From: Malaciobacter molluscorum LMG 25693
GTDB taxonomy: Bacteria; Campylobacterota; Campylobacteria; Campylobacterales; Arcobacteraceae
Length of the DNA stretch: 64,000 nucleotides
Assembly: GCF_003544935.1 (NCBI RefSeq)
Contig: NZ_CP032098.1
Location: 2,170,001 to 2,234,000 of the forward strand
Direction of reading: 5' to 3'
Shown here: positions 1-10,159 of the stretch, in pieces
Layout: the number at the start of each line of letters is the position of its first letter
How positions within the stretch are numbered: the stretch's first letter is position 1
Program-made: the position numbers and the translations under genes
The notes under the pieces: model-generated
What the model saw: only the letters and a program-made list of their open reading frames with translations
The model's database searches: none
What the model was told of the DNA's origin: nothing

Positions 1-356
1 CCCCCATCACATAAACTACCTTTAGTCAAAATAGAACCATATTTTGCAAAAAAGCTTTTAAGACTGCTTTGCATAACACCAAGATTTCCACTACCTTTAT
101 AAAATAGTGTATTTTTAGGTTCTATATCTTTTAATTTTGATATTAAAATATCTAATGACTCTTGTAAGGATATTTTTTTATTTTCAAAATATGCATTTTT
201 TAAATAATCTTCTTTATTACAAGAGATAAAGTTTGCACATAAATTACCATTTGTAGGGAAATGCTCCTTATTTCCTCTAATCTTACCATTTACTATTATT
301 GCCTCGCATGCATCATAACAATCAAGAGGACATGCAACTGTTTTATTTAAACTCAA
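1..356 (-). CDS. Molybdopterin oxidoreductase, N-terminal part (runs off the window)
   Basis: About 118 residues are visible; the C-terminal bulk lies beyond position 1. The N-terminus has Cys-x3-Cys-x3-Cys (CPLDCYDAC) followed by a fourth Cys in GNLC, the [4Fe-4S] pattern of the bis-MGD molybdopterin oxidoreductase family, and then a FYKGSGNLG stretch typical of the cofactor-binding fold. There is no twin-arginine leader, so the enzyme may be cytoplasmic. The only plausible start is TTG at 356 because an in-frame stop lies 6 bases upstream; an AAGG sequence precedes it. The start overlaps the end of the HlyD-like gene by 14 bases, so it may be co-transcribed with the flagellar block. The substrate cannot be told from this fragment. 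Confidence 0.8.
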   Translation of the reverse strand, partial: MSLNKTVACPLDCYDACEAIIVNGKIRGNKEHFPTNGNLCANFISCNKEDYLKNAYFENKKISLQESLDILISKLKDIEPKNTLFYKGSGNLGVMQSSLKSFFAKYGSILTKGSLCDG

Positions 357-1050
357 TTTTTACCAACCTTGAAAACTTTTTTACATTTGGAATATAAATT
401 TCAACTTTATATGAAGATATATGTTCACTATCAGCAACTGTATATATTTTTGTAATTTTTAAATTACTTTTTTTATCATTTAAATATATGGTTTTATTTT
501 TAATAGATTCAATATCAGCAATTGGCACAAAAATTGTCAGTTTTCCTTGACTTAAATCTTTTGATTCATAAAGTAAAGTTCCAGGAGTTACATAATCACC
601 ACTTTTTACATTGATATTGTAAATATAGTTATCTTTTTCTAACAACTTTTTATTTTTAATACTATCTTTTAAATTTGCTATTTTTATAAGTGTATCTGCT
701 TTTGTTGTCTGTAAATTTATTACTTTTAATCTTTGTGCATCTTTTTCAAAATCTGATTTTGAAGATACTTTTTTCATTCTATTGTAGTTTTTATTCTCTA
801 TATCTATCATAGTTTGAATATCTTTCAATTTATTTTGAGTCTGTTTTAAATCAATTTCATCAACAAAAGAGTCCAGTTTTATAACTACTGTATTATTAGC
901 TTTTTTACCTTCAATTTCTTCATTTGAATATATTACTTTTCCATTTACAGCAGCTTTTACTTTATAACTTTGTACAGGTTCAAGTTTTGCATAAAAAACA
1001 GAAGCAAACATGAAATTTAAACTTAATAACATAAAAAATAGATATTTCAC
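343..1050 (-). CDS. HlyD-like periplasmic adaptor protein
   Basis: A 235-residue protein with a cleavable-looking signal peptide (hydrophobic residues 1-16, ending FAS). Two half-motifs resembling the split lipoyl domain of membrane fusion proteins flank a helical region: NGKVIY near residue 36, and NVKSGDYVTPGTLLYES near residue 150. The helical part (about 65-140) is Lys/Asp/Glu-rich and fits an adaptor hairpin. A short beta-rich tail follows. No transporter or outer-membrane channel gene lies beside it. It starts with GTG at 1050, overlapping the BatD-like stop (GTGA), with AAGG 5 bases upstream. As the last gene of the flagellar block it probably shares that transcript. The fold is inferred from sequence pattern only; a flagellar role is a guess from position. 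Confidence 0.6.
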   Translation of the reverse strand: MKYLFFMLLSLNFMFASVFYAKLEPVQSYKVKAAVNGKVIYSNEEIEGKKANNTVVIKLDSFVDEIDLKQTQNKLKDIQTMIDIENKNYNRMKKVSSKSDFEKDAQRLKVINLQTTKADTLIKIANLKDSIKNKKLLEKDNYIYNINVKSGDYVTPGTLLYESKDLSQGKLTIFVPIADIESIKNKTIYLNDKKSNLKITKIYTVADSEHISSYKVEIYIPNVKKFSRLVKIEFK

Positions 1051-2525
1051 TTTTTACCTTTTTCTAATTGTTTTATTAAATTTATTATATCTTTTTTTAC
1101 TGTTTTTAAATTAAGATTTTCATCTTCTAATTTAAAAATTAATTTATCTAATTGCCGATCTTTTTTTATATATACTGCAAGAACTCTAATTAACTCTTCT
1201 TTACTATTTGATTTTTTTATTTTTGAGATAATATTACTATCTTTTTTTGAATTTTCTTTATTTTTTAAAATTAATTTATATAAATAAAAAACTATGCAAG
1301 TAAAAAGTATCCCCAAAATAAAAGAAAGTATATTTTCTTTAAATGAAAAAGTTTTTACTTCTTTTATAACTACTTTTTTATTTTCATCTAACTTTTTAGG
1401 TACATATAGTTTTTTTTGCTCTTTTTTTACTTCATTTACTTTTATAAAAAAAGAATCACTTTGTTTTTCAACTATTTGTTTTGTTTTATCATCAAAATAT
1501 TTTAATTTTATTGAACCTATATTTATACTATTAAGAGGAATAATTGAAAAAGTTTTTTCATACTCTCCGTAATATTTAGAATCAACTATCTTTGTAGTTA
1601 TTTTAGGTTTATTTTCAAAAACTTGTGCATTTTTAATATCTAATTTTATATCTTTTATATCATCAATATTACCATAACCATCAATTTTAATTTTATAAGT
1701 AATTGAATCGCCTTGATTTATTATTTTTTTATCAACTGACGCTTTTATATTAAAATCACCTATTAAATTTAAATTTGAAGGAAGTGCTTTTGCATTTATA
1801 ATCAATGCATTTGAATATATCTTTTTAACTTGTGCATTTTGTTGCATAAATCCAAAATTTGAAAATGGATCTGAACTTGGATTTACAATACTCATATTGA
1901 TTCTAAAAGGTTCAATTTTAAGCTTTCCATATTTTTGTGCAAACATCAAATATGTCAATTCATTAACGACAAAATCACCATCTTGATACTGTTTATTATC
2001 TTTTAATTGTTTAAACCAAAAGTTTTTAAAATTAGCATTTGAAATGCTTAAATTATTAATATCTAAAGAAGAAAGATATTTAAACTTTAATTTAACTTTA
2101 AACGCTTCTCCCACATAAACATCTTTTTTAGAAGCAATTATTTCAAAATCTGCATATGAGAGATTTGATTTATTAGCTTTTTGTTTTTTTACTATTAATT
2201 CTTTTGTTTTTTCACTTTTACCATCAACTTCAAAAGTAAAACTAGGAATAACAAAATCTTCTTTTGGGAAAAGTCTATACTTTCTAATTAAACTTTTTGT
2301 CATTACAGAATTAATTATATTTATAGACTTAGATGTTGAAATAGTTTGTACTTTTTGATTTGATATTTTATCAATTTTAGGGAAAGTTATATCAGAACCA
2401 GTTGCTTTTATTGTAAAAATATAAGGTTCATTTTCAACAAATGTCATAGGAGCATTTATCTTTACATCTGCAAATAGTATATTAGAAAAAAATAATATTA
2501 TAAAAAATACTTTTAATAGTTTCAT
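1047..2525 (-). CDS. BatD-like protein
   Basis: A 492-residue protein with a signal peptide (residues 1-19, ending FAD), a long extracytoplasmic region of repeated beta-rich segments (for example VYVGEAFKVKLKFKY and INQGDSITYKIKI), and one C-terminal membrane segment near residue 400 (FILGILFTCIVFYLYKLIL) followed by a charged cytoplasmic tail. This architecture and the repeated 'x-VGE/QGD-x-hydrophobic' strands match the BatD (oxygen tolerance) family. BatD normally sits with BatA, BatB, BatC and an MoxR ATPase; none is present here. The gene ends one base before the flhA stop region begins and overlaps the HlyD-like gene, so it belongs to the flagellar transcription unit. The role in this context is unknown. 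Confidence 0.65.
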   Translation of the reverse strand: MKLLKVFFIILFFSNILFADVKINAPMTFVENEPYIFTIKATGSDITFPKIDKISNQKVQTISTSKSINIINSVMTKSLIRKYRLFPKEDFVIPSFTFEVDGKSEKTKELIVKKQKANKSNLSYADFEIIASKKDVYVGEAFKVKLKFKYLSSLDINNLSISNANFKNFWFKQLKDNKQYQDGDFVVNELTYLMFAQKYGKLKIEPFRINMSIVNPSSDPFSNFGFMQQNAQVKKIYSNALIINAKALPSNLNLIGDFNIKASVDKKIINQGDSITYKIKIDGYGNIDDIKDIKLDIKNAQVFENKPKITTKIVDSKYYGEYEKTFSIIPLNSINIGSIKLKYFDDKTKQIVEKQSDSFFIKVNEVKKEQKKLYVPKKLDENKKVVIKEVKTFSFKENILSFILGILFTCIVFYLYKLILKNKENSKKDSNIISKIKKSNSKEELIRVLAVYIKKDRQLDKLIFKLEDENLNLKTVKKDIINLIKQLEKGKK

Positions 2526-2526
2526 C

Positions 2527-4638
2527 TTAAAATTCTACAGTTCCTTCAATAGAAAAATTAGCTTTAGAATCAAGTTCTGCATGAGATAATACTGCAAGTT
2601 GTAATCCAAATTTCTCGTATATTTCTGAAATTCTTTTTCTTAATAATGGATCGACAACCATTGCAATTTTACCAAAACCTTTAAGTTCAACTTCTTCTAA
2701 TAACTCTTTTGTTTTTGTAACTAAATTATTTATCTCTGAAATAGATAACATTAACTGAGATACACCATGTTGTTCTTGTAGTTTTCCAATAAATTGTTGT
2801 TCTATATCTGGTTTTATGGTAATAATATGTAAAACATTATCAGTATCTTTAAATCTTTGAGTAATTAATCTATATAATTTACTTCTAACATGCTCTAATA
2901 ATACATCAGGTGCTTTAGTAAATTCTGCTATATCTGCAATTGATTCAACAATTGTCAACATATCAACAATTGGCACTTTTTCATGTAATAAATCCCTACA
3001 AACTTTTAATAAAGACCCATAAGAAGTAACTTTCATAGCTTCCTCTACAACAATAGGGAAATCTTTTTTCAATCCATCTACAATATCAACAATATCTTGT
3101 CTAGTAATAATATCTTCTGCATGTTTTTTAATAATTTCAGATATATGAGTCGAAATAATAGTTGGTGCATCAACTACAGTATATCCTTTCATTAAAGCAT
3201 CTTCTTTTAAATCTCTATTAATCCAAGTTGCATCAAGTCCGAATACAGGTTCTTTTACATGTAAACCTTTTAATTTTTCATTTCCAACTCCACCCATTGC
3301 AAGCAGTTTCTCTATTTCAACTTTACCTTTAACTAAAGGAATTCTTTTTAGATATAATTGATATTCATTTTGCATTAAACTTGCATCATCAGAAATCCTA
3401 ATTTGAGGAATAATAAACCCTAATTCTGCTGCGATTGTTTTTCTTATTCCTTTTATTTTATCTAACAATTCAGAATCTCCCTGAACTAATTGAAGCAATC
3501 TAAAACCTAGTTTTAACTCTAAAACTTCAAGTTTCATAATATTTTCGATTGCTTGACCTTCATCAGGAGTTTTTTGTTTTTTCATCTCTTTTAATTCATC
3601 AATATTTTTTGTAGTTTTTGCTACTTTTTCTGGTTGTTGTTTAAAAAATCTTGTTATAGTATTATCTTGATTATTTTCAACCATATAAATAGTATATCCA
3701 ATAAACATCATCAAAATACCCATAACAATCATTATTCCAGTTGGAAATCCAGGGACCAATGAAAATAAAAGCATACCTATACCAACTAAAATAAGAGCTT
3801 TACTATCTTTTACAAGTTGTAGCACTGATTGATTTGCAAATCTATCTTCATCCATATTAGAACGAGTAATAATAATTGCCGTTGCAGTTGATAAAATAAG
3901 CGCTGGTATCTGTGCAACTAATCCATCACCAATAGTCAAAATTGTATATATTTGTCCACTTTCAGATACAGTCATATCATGCTGAAAAAGACCAATTAAT
4001 AGTCCTCCAATTAAATTTACTAAAGTAATAATAATACCAGCAACTGCATCACCTTTTACAAATTTAGAAGAACCGTCCATTGCTCCATAAAAATTTGCGT
4101 CTGAGATTAACTCTTTTCTTCTTACTTGTGCTTCTTTATCATCAATAAAACCTGCATTTAAATCAGCATCAATTGCCATTTGTTTACCGGGCATAGAATC
4201 AAGTGTAAATCTTGCAGTAACTTCTGCAACCCTTGTAGCTCCTTTTGTTACAACCATAAAGTTAATAAGCACTAAAATAATAAATACAATAACACCAATA
4301 ACCATATTTCCACCAACAACAAACTCTCCAAATGCAGAAATTATGGAACTTACTGCTTCTGGTCCATTATGCCCCTCACTTAAGATTGATCTTGTTGTAG
4401 CTATATTTAAAGATAGCCTAAATAAAGCAAGTATTAGGATAATTGTGGGAAATGTTGTTAAATCAGATGGTCTTTGAATATATAAAGATATTAATAAAAT
4501 AAGTAATGATAAAGATAAAGATACCACCAAAAAAAAGTCTAAAATTCCTTTTGATAAAGGAACGATGATAATCATCAATATAGCAACAAAAAGTGCTACA
4601 ACAACTAAGTCTTTTGACAGTATCTTTTTTATATTCAT
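2527..4638 (-). CDS. flhA: Flagellar type III export component FlhA
   Basis: Full-length (703 residues) export-gate protein of the flagellar type III secretion apparatus in the inner membrane. About eight hydrophobic segments fill residues 1-330, including the very conserved loop near residues 145-165 (TARFTLDSMPGKQMAID) that defines the FHIPEP family. The C-terminal half is the cytosolic ring domain that docks export substrates and chaperones, with typical segments such as GFIIPQIRI. It follows flgL by 12 bases and precedes the BatD-like gene by one base. Start ATG at 4638. Identification is certain from the family signature and length. Confidence 0.97.
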   Translation of the reverse strand: MNIKKILSKDLVVVALFVAILMIIIVPLSKGILDFFLVVSLSLSLLILLISLYIQRPSDLTTFPTIILILALFRLSLNIATTRSILSEGHNGPEAVSSIISAFGEFVVGGNMVIGVIVFIILVLINFMVVTKGATRVAEVTARFTLDSMPGKQMAIDADLNAGFIDDKEAQVRRKELISDANFYGAMDGSSKFVKGDAVAGIIITLVNLIGGLLIGLFQHDMTVSESGQIYTILTIGDGLVAQIPALILSTATAIIITRSNMDEDRFANQSVLQLVKDSKALILVGIGMLLFSLVPGFPTGIMIVMGILMMFIGYTIYMVENNQDNTITRFFKQQPEKVAKTTKNIDELKEMKKQKTPDEGQAIENIMKLEVLELKLGFRLLQLVQGDSELLDKIKGIRKTIAAELGFIIPQIRISDDASLMQNEYQLYLKRIPLVKGKVEIEKLLAMGGVGNEKLKGLHVKEPVFGLDATWINRDLKEDALMKGYTVVDAPTIISTHISEIIKKHAEDIITRQDIVDIVDGLKKDFPIVVEEAMKVTSYGSLLKVCRDLLHEKVPIVDMLTIVESIADIAEFTKAPDVLLEHVRSKLYRLITQRFKDTDNVLHIITIKPDIEQQFIGKLQEQHGVSQLMLSISEINNLVTKTKELLEEVELKGFGKIAMVVDPLLRKRISEIYEKFGLQLAVLSHAELDSKANFSIEGTVEF

Positions 4639-4650
4639 TGAAACCTAAAA

Positions 4651-5796
4651 CTAATTAATAAAATTAACTAAAGATAGTTGATTCATTTTATTTATTGTCG
4701 AATATAACGAAGTATATGTTAATTCTAATGCTTTAGATTCCATTGCAACTTTTGCTAAATCTGCACCTGCTGTTTCTGTAAATAATATATTATAATGTGT
4801 TAATTTTGAAGATACTTTCTCATGTGCAACTTCAAAAGTTTTATTTCTAACACCTAAGTCTGAATGTGCTTTATTTACTGTATCAAAAGCCTTATTTACT
4901 TTAGATAATCCCTCTTTTAATATAGCATCTGCTTCATCTTTAGTAATTGATGCACCTGTATCATCAACTTGATTTAAAGCATTCATAATATCATCTACAA
5001 TATCAAAAATATTCTCTTTTGCAGATAATGTTTGACCTTGAGTACTTATAGGATTTGTTGTCTCATAAGTTTTTGGTGTTGTTGAAGGAAGAACTTCAGT
5101 CAATGGCATTTTTTCATTCGTAGGACCATTTTCATTATTTTTAACAAGTTCTGGAACACTAGAATCCAATGTCCACTCATTTCCTTGATTATCTATTACT
5201 CTTTGACCTTCTGTAAAAGTAAGTTTCTCTCCAAATAAAGCTTTTTGAGTTGTATTCATCATCAAATCAAAGCCTGAAACACCCCTTTGACTATAAGAAC
5301 CTTCATCAATTGCAAGTCTTTTTAAATACCCACTACCAGTATATGTTACTTCACCTGTAACTGGATCTTGTTCAAAAGGAGGTTTTGAACTATCTGTACC
5401 TGCAAAAAGATATTCACCATTTGATCGTTCATTTGCAAATAATAATAAACTCTTTTTTATACCTGCTACATTAATTGCAATAGTTTCCCTAGAAGTTTCT
5501 TGTTCAGTACCATTTAATGCTTTTGATATTTCATTTTTTAAAAGAGTGATTTTATCTTTAATTGAACCAACTGCAGTATCTGCAGTATCATTTTGAGAAC
5601 TTGTAATTTCAATTTGACTTTTTAATCCCTCATATCTACTTATTTTATCTTCTAAGTAAATTTGTCTTGTAAAAACAAAAGAATCGTCACTACCATTATC
5701 TATCTTTCTTTTTGAACTAGATTGATAAGTTAGTCTATCTTGCATCCTGTTTAATATATCTAGCCTATATAAAGACTCACTTAATGTATTAATCAT
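4651..5796 (-). CDS. flgL: Flagellar hook-filament junction protein FlgL (HAP3)
   Basis: A 381-residue flagellin-like axial protein forming the junction between hook and filament. The N-terminal coil has the SSSKRKIDNGSDDSF segment, comparable to the flagellin N-terminal motif, and the C-terminal coil ends in LELTYTSLYSTINKMNQLSLVNFIN. The variable central region contains a Gly/Ser-rich stretch. No flgK lies next to it, which is unusual because flgK and flgL are normally paired. The ATG at 5796 is preceded by a strong GGAGGTG and overlaps the fliI stop (ATGA), indicating translational coupling. Confidence 0.9.
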   Translation of the reverse strand: MINTLSESLYRLDILNRMQDRLTYQSSSKRKIDNGSDDSFVFTRQIYLEDKISRYEGLKSQIEITSSQNDTADTAVGSIKDKITLLKNEISKALNGTEQETSRETIAINVAGIKKSLLLFANERSNGEYLFAGTDSSKPPFEQDPVTGEVTYTGSGYLKRLAIDEGSYSQRGVSGFDLMMNTTQKALFGEKLTFTEGQRVIDNQGNEWTLDSSVPELVKNNENGPTNEKMPLTEVLPSTTPKTYETTNPISTQGQTLSAKENIFDIVDDIMNALNQVDDTGASITKDEADAILKEGLSKVNKAFDTVNKAHSDLGVRNKTFEVAHEKVSSKLTHYNILFTETAGADLAKVAMESKALELTYTSLYSTINKMNQLSLVNFIN

Positions 5797-7100
5797 TGTA
5801 GCACCTCCTTAAATTTTTGAACAATATTTTCAAATGTATATTGCTCTTTAGTGCCTTGAGTTAAGAATTCTCTAATCTTCTCTTTTTTTGCAAGAGCGCT
5901 ATCAAGTTCTGGATCCATACCTTGTTTATAAGCACCCACTCTAACCAATACTTCATTCTCTTTTATAAGAGATAATACCCTTTTTAACTTTAAAAAATAA
6001 TTATAATGCTCATCATCAACTACTTTATCCATAACTCTTGAAGCAGATTTAAGTAAGTTGATAGGAGGATAAAAACCTTGTTCTGTTAAATCCCTTGTCA
6101 ATACAATATGACCATCCAAAATAGATCTACTTTGATCTGCAATTGGATCATTCATATCATCACCATCAACTAAAACAGTAAAAAAGGCTGTAATTGAGCC
6201 TTTTGAATTACTACCTGCTCTTTCCATTAATTGAGGCAATAATGCAAATACTGAAGGTGGATAACCTCTACTTACAGGAGGTTCTCCTGTACTTAATCCA
6301 ATCTCTCTTTGAGCCATTGCAAATCTTGTAACAGAATCCATCATTAAAAGAACATCATGGCCTTTATCTCTAAAAAACTCTGCAATTGCCATTGCTGTAA
6401 AAGCACCATATTTCCTCATTAAAGCTGATTCATCAGATGTAGCTGCAACAATAATTGTGTTTTCTAAATTATCACCTAAATTAAAGTGAATAAATTCAGG
6501 TATTTCTCTTCCTCTTTCTCCAATTAATGCAACAACTTTAATTTGTGCTTCACATCCTTTTACAATCATACCCATTAAAGTAGATTTTCCTACACCACTT
6601 CCTGCAAAAATACCAACTTTTTGACCTTTACCTGATGTAAGCATAGAATCTATTGCCTTAACTCCTGTTGAAAATCTTTGATTAATTATGGCTCGTTGGA
6701 GTGCTGGCATTGAGACTTTATTTATAGCAGAACTTTCATTTATATCTTTTATTTTACCTTTATCATCAATTGGTTCACCCAAAGCATTTACAACTCTTCC
6801 TAATAAACCATATCCTGTTTTAACATTAAGTCCCTCTTTTTGTAAATATACTTTATCATTTATTCTAAAACCTTCAATAAAAGAAAAAGGAACTATTGTA
6901 AAATCTAATTTATCAATTGAAGCAACCATACCTAAAACAGTATAAAGATTTTGAGTAGATTCTATTTTTACTATATCACCAACTGCAACTTCAATTCCAG
7001 TTGCAACTATTGTTGTACTACTTATATGTTTTATTCTTCCAAAAGGAATAGATAAACTACTTTCATCAATATTATTTAAAAAAGCATCAATATCTATCAT
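5793..7100 (-). CDS. fliI: Flagellum-specific ATPase FliI
   Basis: A 435-residue F1-type ATPase that energises and unfolds flagellar export cargo at the base of the export gate. Walker A AGSGVGKST lies at about residues 166-174, the catalytic GERGRE segment near 194-199, and the Walker B LLMMDSVTRFAMAQRE region near 252-266. The length is normal for the family. The ATG overlaps the stop of the upstream TPR gene by one base (TAATG). The regulator FliH is encoded about 20 kb upstream in the same block; no obvious FliJ stalk gene is seen next to fliI. Confidence 0.97.
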   Translation of the reverse strand: MIDIDAFLNNIDESSLSIPFGRIKHISSTTIVATGIEVAVGDIVKIESTQNLYTVLGMVASIDKLDFTIVPFSFIEGFRINDKVYLQKEGLNVKTGYGLLGRVVNALGEPIDDKGKIKDINESSAINKVSMPALQRAIINQRFSTGVKAIDSMLTSGKGQKVGIFAGSGVGKSTLMGMIVKGCEAQIKVVALIGERGREIPEFIHFNLGDNLENTIIVAATSDESALMRKYGAFTAMAIAEFFRDKGHDVLLMMDSVTRFAMAQREIGLSTGEPPVSRGYPPSVFALLPQLMERAGSNSKGSITAFFTVLVDGDDMNDPIADQSRSILDGHIVLTRDLTEQGFYPPINLLKSASRVMDKVVDDEHYNYFLKLKRVLSLIKENEVLVRVGAYKQGMDPELDSALAKKEKIREFLTQGTKEQYTFENIVQKFKEVLQ

Positions 7101-9094
7101 TACATTCCATCACACATTTTTTTATATAAACTATCAGTTGCTCCTGTAATCTCTTTACATTTTTTAATATATTCATTTTGTTTTTGTTTATTTCCTAATT
7201 TCTCATAAGATTTAATTATGTCATAATATGACCTTGCAAGGTCTGAAGGTTTTATTTTTCTATTTAAACTTAAACCTTCAAGCAAATAATCAAGGGCTTT
7301 TTGAGTTTCATCATCTTCTTTTGCATATTTTGCAAGTTCTTGTTCTACAAAAGGAGAATAAACTCTTGCTTTAAAGTCTATTTGTTTTTTATACAATTTA
7401 TTTAATATATCTTTAGCTTCTGTTATCTCATTTTGAGCTAACAAATATAAATAATATTGATAATAAAAATCTATAATAATAGGATTATTTTCATTTGCAG
7501 TTATATAATCTTTATTCTCCTGTGCATATTTATAAAATCTTTTCATTGCAGCAGGTTCATTAATTGCATTTAAAATTAAAAATCTATATAAAAACTCTTT
7601 TTTTAGAACCTCTTCATTGTTTACCATTTCAACTTTTGCTGAAAAAGTATTTGCATCCTCTAATTTATTAAGTTTATAAGCCATTTGCTCTAAATATAAA
7701 TAAAGTTGAGCATCTCTACTTCTATTAAATGCATCTTTTGCTAAAAGATATGCTCTTTCATAAGGTTCTTCTATCATACATTTAAAGAATTTATCTTTTG
7801 TATCTTCATCTTCGATTAATTTTTGTAAAGTCTCTCTTCTTGAAGTTTTTAATGTCTCATGCAATAAAGAACATTGACCTTTTTGTAAATATTCTTTAAT
7901 CATCTCAATACTTACAACATCAAAAATATCATTCATACTATCATATCCAAATCGTCTAACTATACTATTTGATATTTTTTTATATACACGTTTCTTTTTT
8001 AATATAGTTTCATAATCTTTATTTTTCTTTTCATTTAAAAGTTCTTGTAATAAAACTTTTTGCTGCATTGATTCAGATGTAATATATTTATTTGAGATAA
8101 TACTAGGTTTTATTTTACCTTCTCTCATAAATATCTCATCAATATACATTTTTGCTTTATCTACATATTTGCCTTCTGGATATTTTGCAAGTAATTCTTC
8201 ATATAATTTTTTTGCTTTTAATAAATATTTTGGAGTTCCTTCATACATAAGCATATAAGTATTAGCTAATTTAAAAATGAAACTCTCAACTGCATTTTTA
8301 TCTTTTGTTCTTTTTATTAATTCTGTTAATATTTTTACACCAAATTCTGGCATTTTTGCTTTTACTAATTTATCAACTTGTTCTAATGCAATATATGAAT
8401 CAGTAGCATAATAATTAATATTTTTATCTAAAACTTTTTTTATTAACTCATATGCTCTGTCATATTTATTATCAGAAATATAAACATCAAATAATTCATC
8501 TGCAACTATAGTTGCTACAAGCATATTTGTAGTTTTAGTAAGAACTTCATATAAAATTCTTTCTGCTCTATCATATTTAAATTGATATTTATAAACTTTT
8601 GCTAAATGGATTTTTCCATACGCTTTTGTTACACTATCATTAAAATTATTAATAATAATATCAGCAAAATATTTTGCTTCTGTTGTTTTATTTAATCTTA
8701 ATTTTAAATCTACTAAAAGCATATATGCTTTTGCTAGTTGGTCTTCTCTAATTTTTGAACTATTAATTGCTGCTTCAAGTTCTTGTGTTGCAGAAGTTAT
8801 AAATCTTCTTGATTTCTTTTTCAATGATAATTCTGCATATAAAATATAAATATCTGATTCTAATAGTTTTATTTTATTTTTATTTTTAAAAGCTTCAATT
8901 TGAGTATAAGCTTCATCTATTTTACCTTCTCTTGCTAATTTTCTTGCATTATTTATAATATCAAATCCATCAGCAATTGCTTGTTTTTGTTCTTGAGAAA
9001 TTTGCTCATTTGCAGAATTAATAAAACTATAATAAAAATCTTTTTTTGCAAAGGAAAAAATAGTAAAAAAACATAATAAAATAATAACTCTCAA
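7100..9094 (-). CDS. Periplasmic TPR protein in the flagellar block
   Basis: A 664-residue protein with a signal peptide (hydrophobic residues 2-16, ending FSFAK) and almost entirely helical TPR-like repeats, for example AYMLLVDLKLRLNKTTEAKYFA and AKVYKYQFKYDRAERIL. A probable TTG start at 9094 lies 6 bases after AAAGG; the upstream gene flhB ends 3 bases away. It sits between flhB and fliI in the operon. Periplasmic TPR proteins PflA and PflB scaffold the stator ring in Campylobacter, and this could be a functional counterpart, but I see no diagnostic motif and do not assign the name. Its six cysteines could matter if exported. Confidence 0.7.
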   Translation of the reverse strand: MRVIILLCFFTIFSFAKKDFYYSFINSANEQISQEQKQAIADGFDIINNARKLAREGKIDEAYTQIEAFKNKNKIKLLESDIYILYAELSLKKKSRRFITSATQELEAAINSSKIREDQLAKAYMLLVDLKLRLNKTTEAKYFADIIINNFNDSVTKAYGKIHLAKVYKYQFKYDRAERILYEVLTKTTNMLVATIVADELFDVYISDNKYDRAYELIKKVLDKNINYYATDSYIALEQVDKLVKAKMPEFGVKILTELIKRTKDKNAVESFIFKLANTYMLMYEGTPKYLLKAKKLYEELLAKYPEGKYVDKAKMYIDEIFMREGKIKPSIISNKYITSESMQQKVLLQELLNEKKNKDYETILKKKRVYKKISNSIVRRFGYDSMNDIFDVVSIEMIKEYLQKGQCSLLHETLKTSRRETLQKLIEDEDTKDKFFKCMIEEPYERAYLLAKDAFNRSRDAQLYLYLEQMAYKLNKLEDANTFSAKVEMVNNEEVLKKEFLYRFLILNAINEPAAMKRFYKYAQENKDYITANENNPIIIDFYYQYYLYLLAQNEITEAKDILNKLYKKQIDFKARVYSPFVEQELAKYAKEDDETQKALDYLLEGLSLNRKIKPSDLARSYYDIIKSYEKLGNKQKQNEYIKKCKEITGATDSLYKKMCDGM

Positions 9095-9097
9095 CTC

Positions 9098-10150
9098 TTA
9101 CCTTTTATTCTTTTTTAATTCAAATACATAAGAAAATATCTCTGCAATAGCTTTATAAAATTCTCCTGGGATTTCTTGAGAAATTTCTATTTGGTCATGC
9201 AAAGACCTTGCCAATGCAGGGTTTTCAATAATTGGAATATCATTATCTTTTGCAATGTCTTTTATTCTTAATGCAATAAAATCAATACCTTTTGCAATTA
9301 CTTTTGGAGCTTGATCAACTTGATTATCATATTTTAAAGCAACTGCATAATGTGTGGGATTTGTAATAACAACATCTGCATCAGGAACATCAGACATCAT
9401 ACGCTTCATTGACATTTGCATTTGAATTTTACGAATTCTTGCTTTTACTTGTGGATCTCCATCCATATTTTTAAATTCATCTTTAATATCTTGTTTACTC
9501 ATTCTTAAAGACTTCATATAATAAAATCTAGTAAAATAAAAATCAATTATAGCAAAAATTATTATAATTAAAAGTATTGCTCCTAAATAATAAATAATTA
9601 AATTTACCATATTACTTAATGCTGTTTGTAAACCCATATTCATCATTCGTAAAAAGTCTTCACCAGTTAAAAGCATCACAATAACCATAACTGACATAAT
9701 AATTATAAGTTTTATTGTGAGTTTTAAAGATTCAACTGCTTTTTTTAATCCAAAAATATTTCCAAAACCTTTTATTGGGTCTAATTTTTGCAAATCAAAT
9801 TTTAAAGGTGTAGCAACAAAACCAAATTGAGTCCAATTTGTTACAAATGTTAAGAGCACAACAAGTGCAAAAAGTGGAGCTAATGCTAAAATAACAGTCA
9901 TTACTACAGTATATGATATTGTATAATATACAGTTGAATTTAGTTCTTGACCTATAAAACTATAGATATATAACATCATTTTTTTTATCTCTAACCAAAA
10001 ATATCCAGAGAAAAAAAGTAAATAAATACTACCAAAAAATAAAATTGCAGCTCCAGTAACTTCCATTGATTTATTGACATTACCTTCCTTTTTTGCATCT
10101 TCTATTTTCTTGGGCGTGGGTTCTTCTGTTTTGTCATCATCATCTGCCAT
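9098..10150 (-). CDS. flhB: Flagellar export switch protein FlhB
   Basis: A 350-residue inner-membrane export component that switches substrate specificity from rod/hook to filament proteins. The N-terminal DKTEEPTPKK is the family hallmark. Four hydrophobic segments span roughly residues 30-205, and the self-cleaving NPTH motif lies at 264-267 in VVITNPTHYAVAL. The C-terminal domain is complete. It is adjacent to fliR, as is common. FlhB is expected to act together with the large FliK-like protein encoded two genes upstream. Confidence 0.97.
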   Translation of the reverse strand: MADDDDKTEEPTPKKIEDAKKEGNVNKSMEVTGAAILFFGSIYLLFFSGYFWLEIKKMMLYIYSFIGQELNSTVYYTISYTVVMTVILALAPLFALVVLLTFVTNWTQFGFVATPLKFDLQKLDPIKGFGNIFGLKKAVESLKLTIKLIIIMSVMVIVMLLTGEDFLRMMNMGLQTALSNMVNLIIYYLGAILLIIIIFAIIDFYFTRFYYMKSLRMSKQDIKDEFKNMDGDPQVKARIRKIQMQMSMKRMMSDVPDADVVITNPTHYAVALKYDNQVDQAPKVIAKGIDFIALRIKDIAKDNDIPIIENPALARSLHDQIEISQEIPGEFYKAIAEIFSYVFELKKNKR

Positions 10151-10159
10151 AAATCACCT

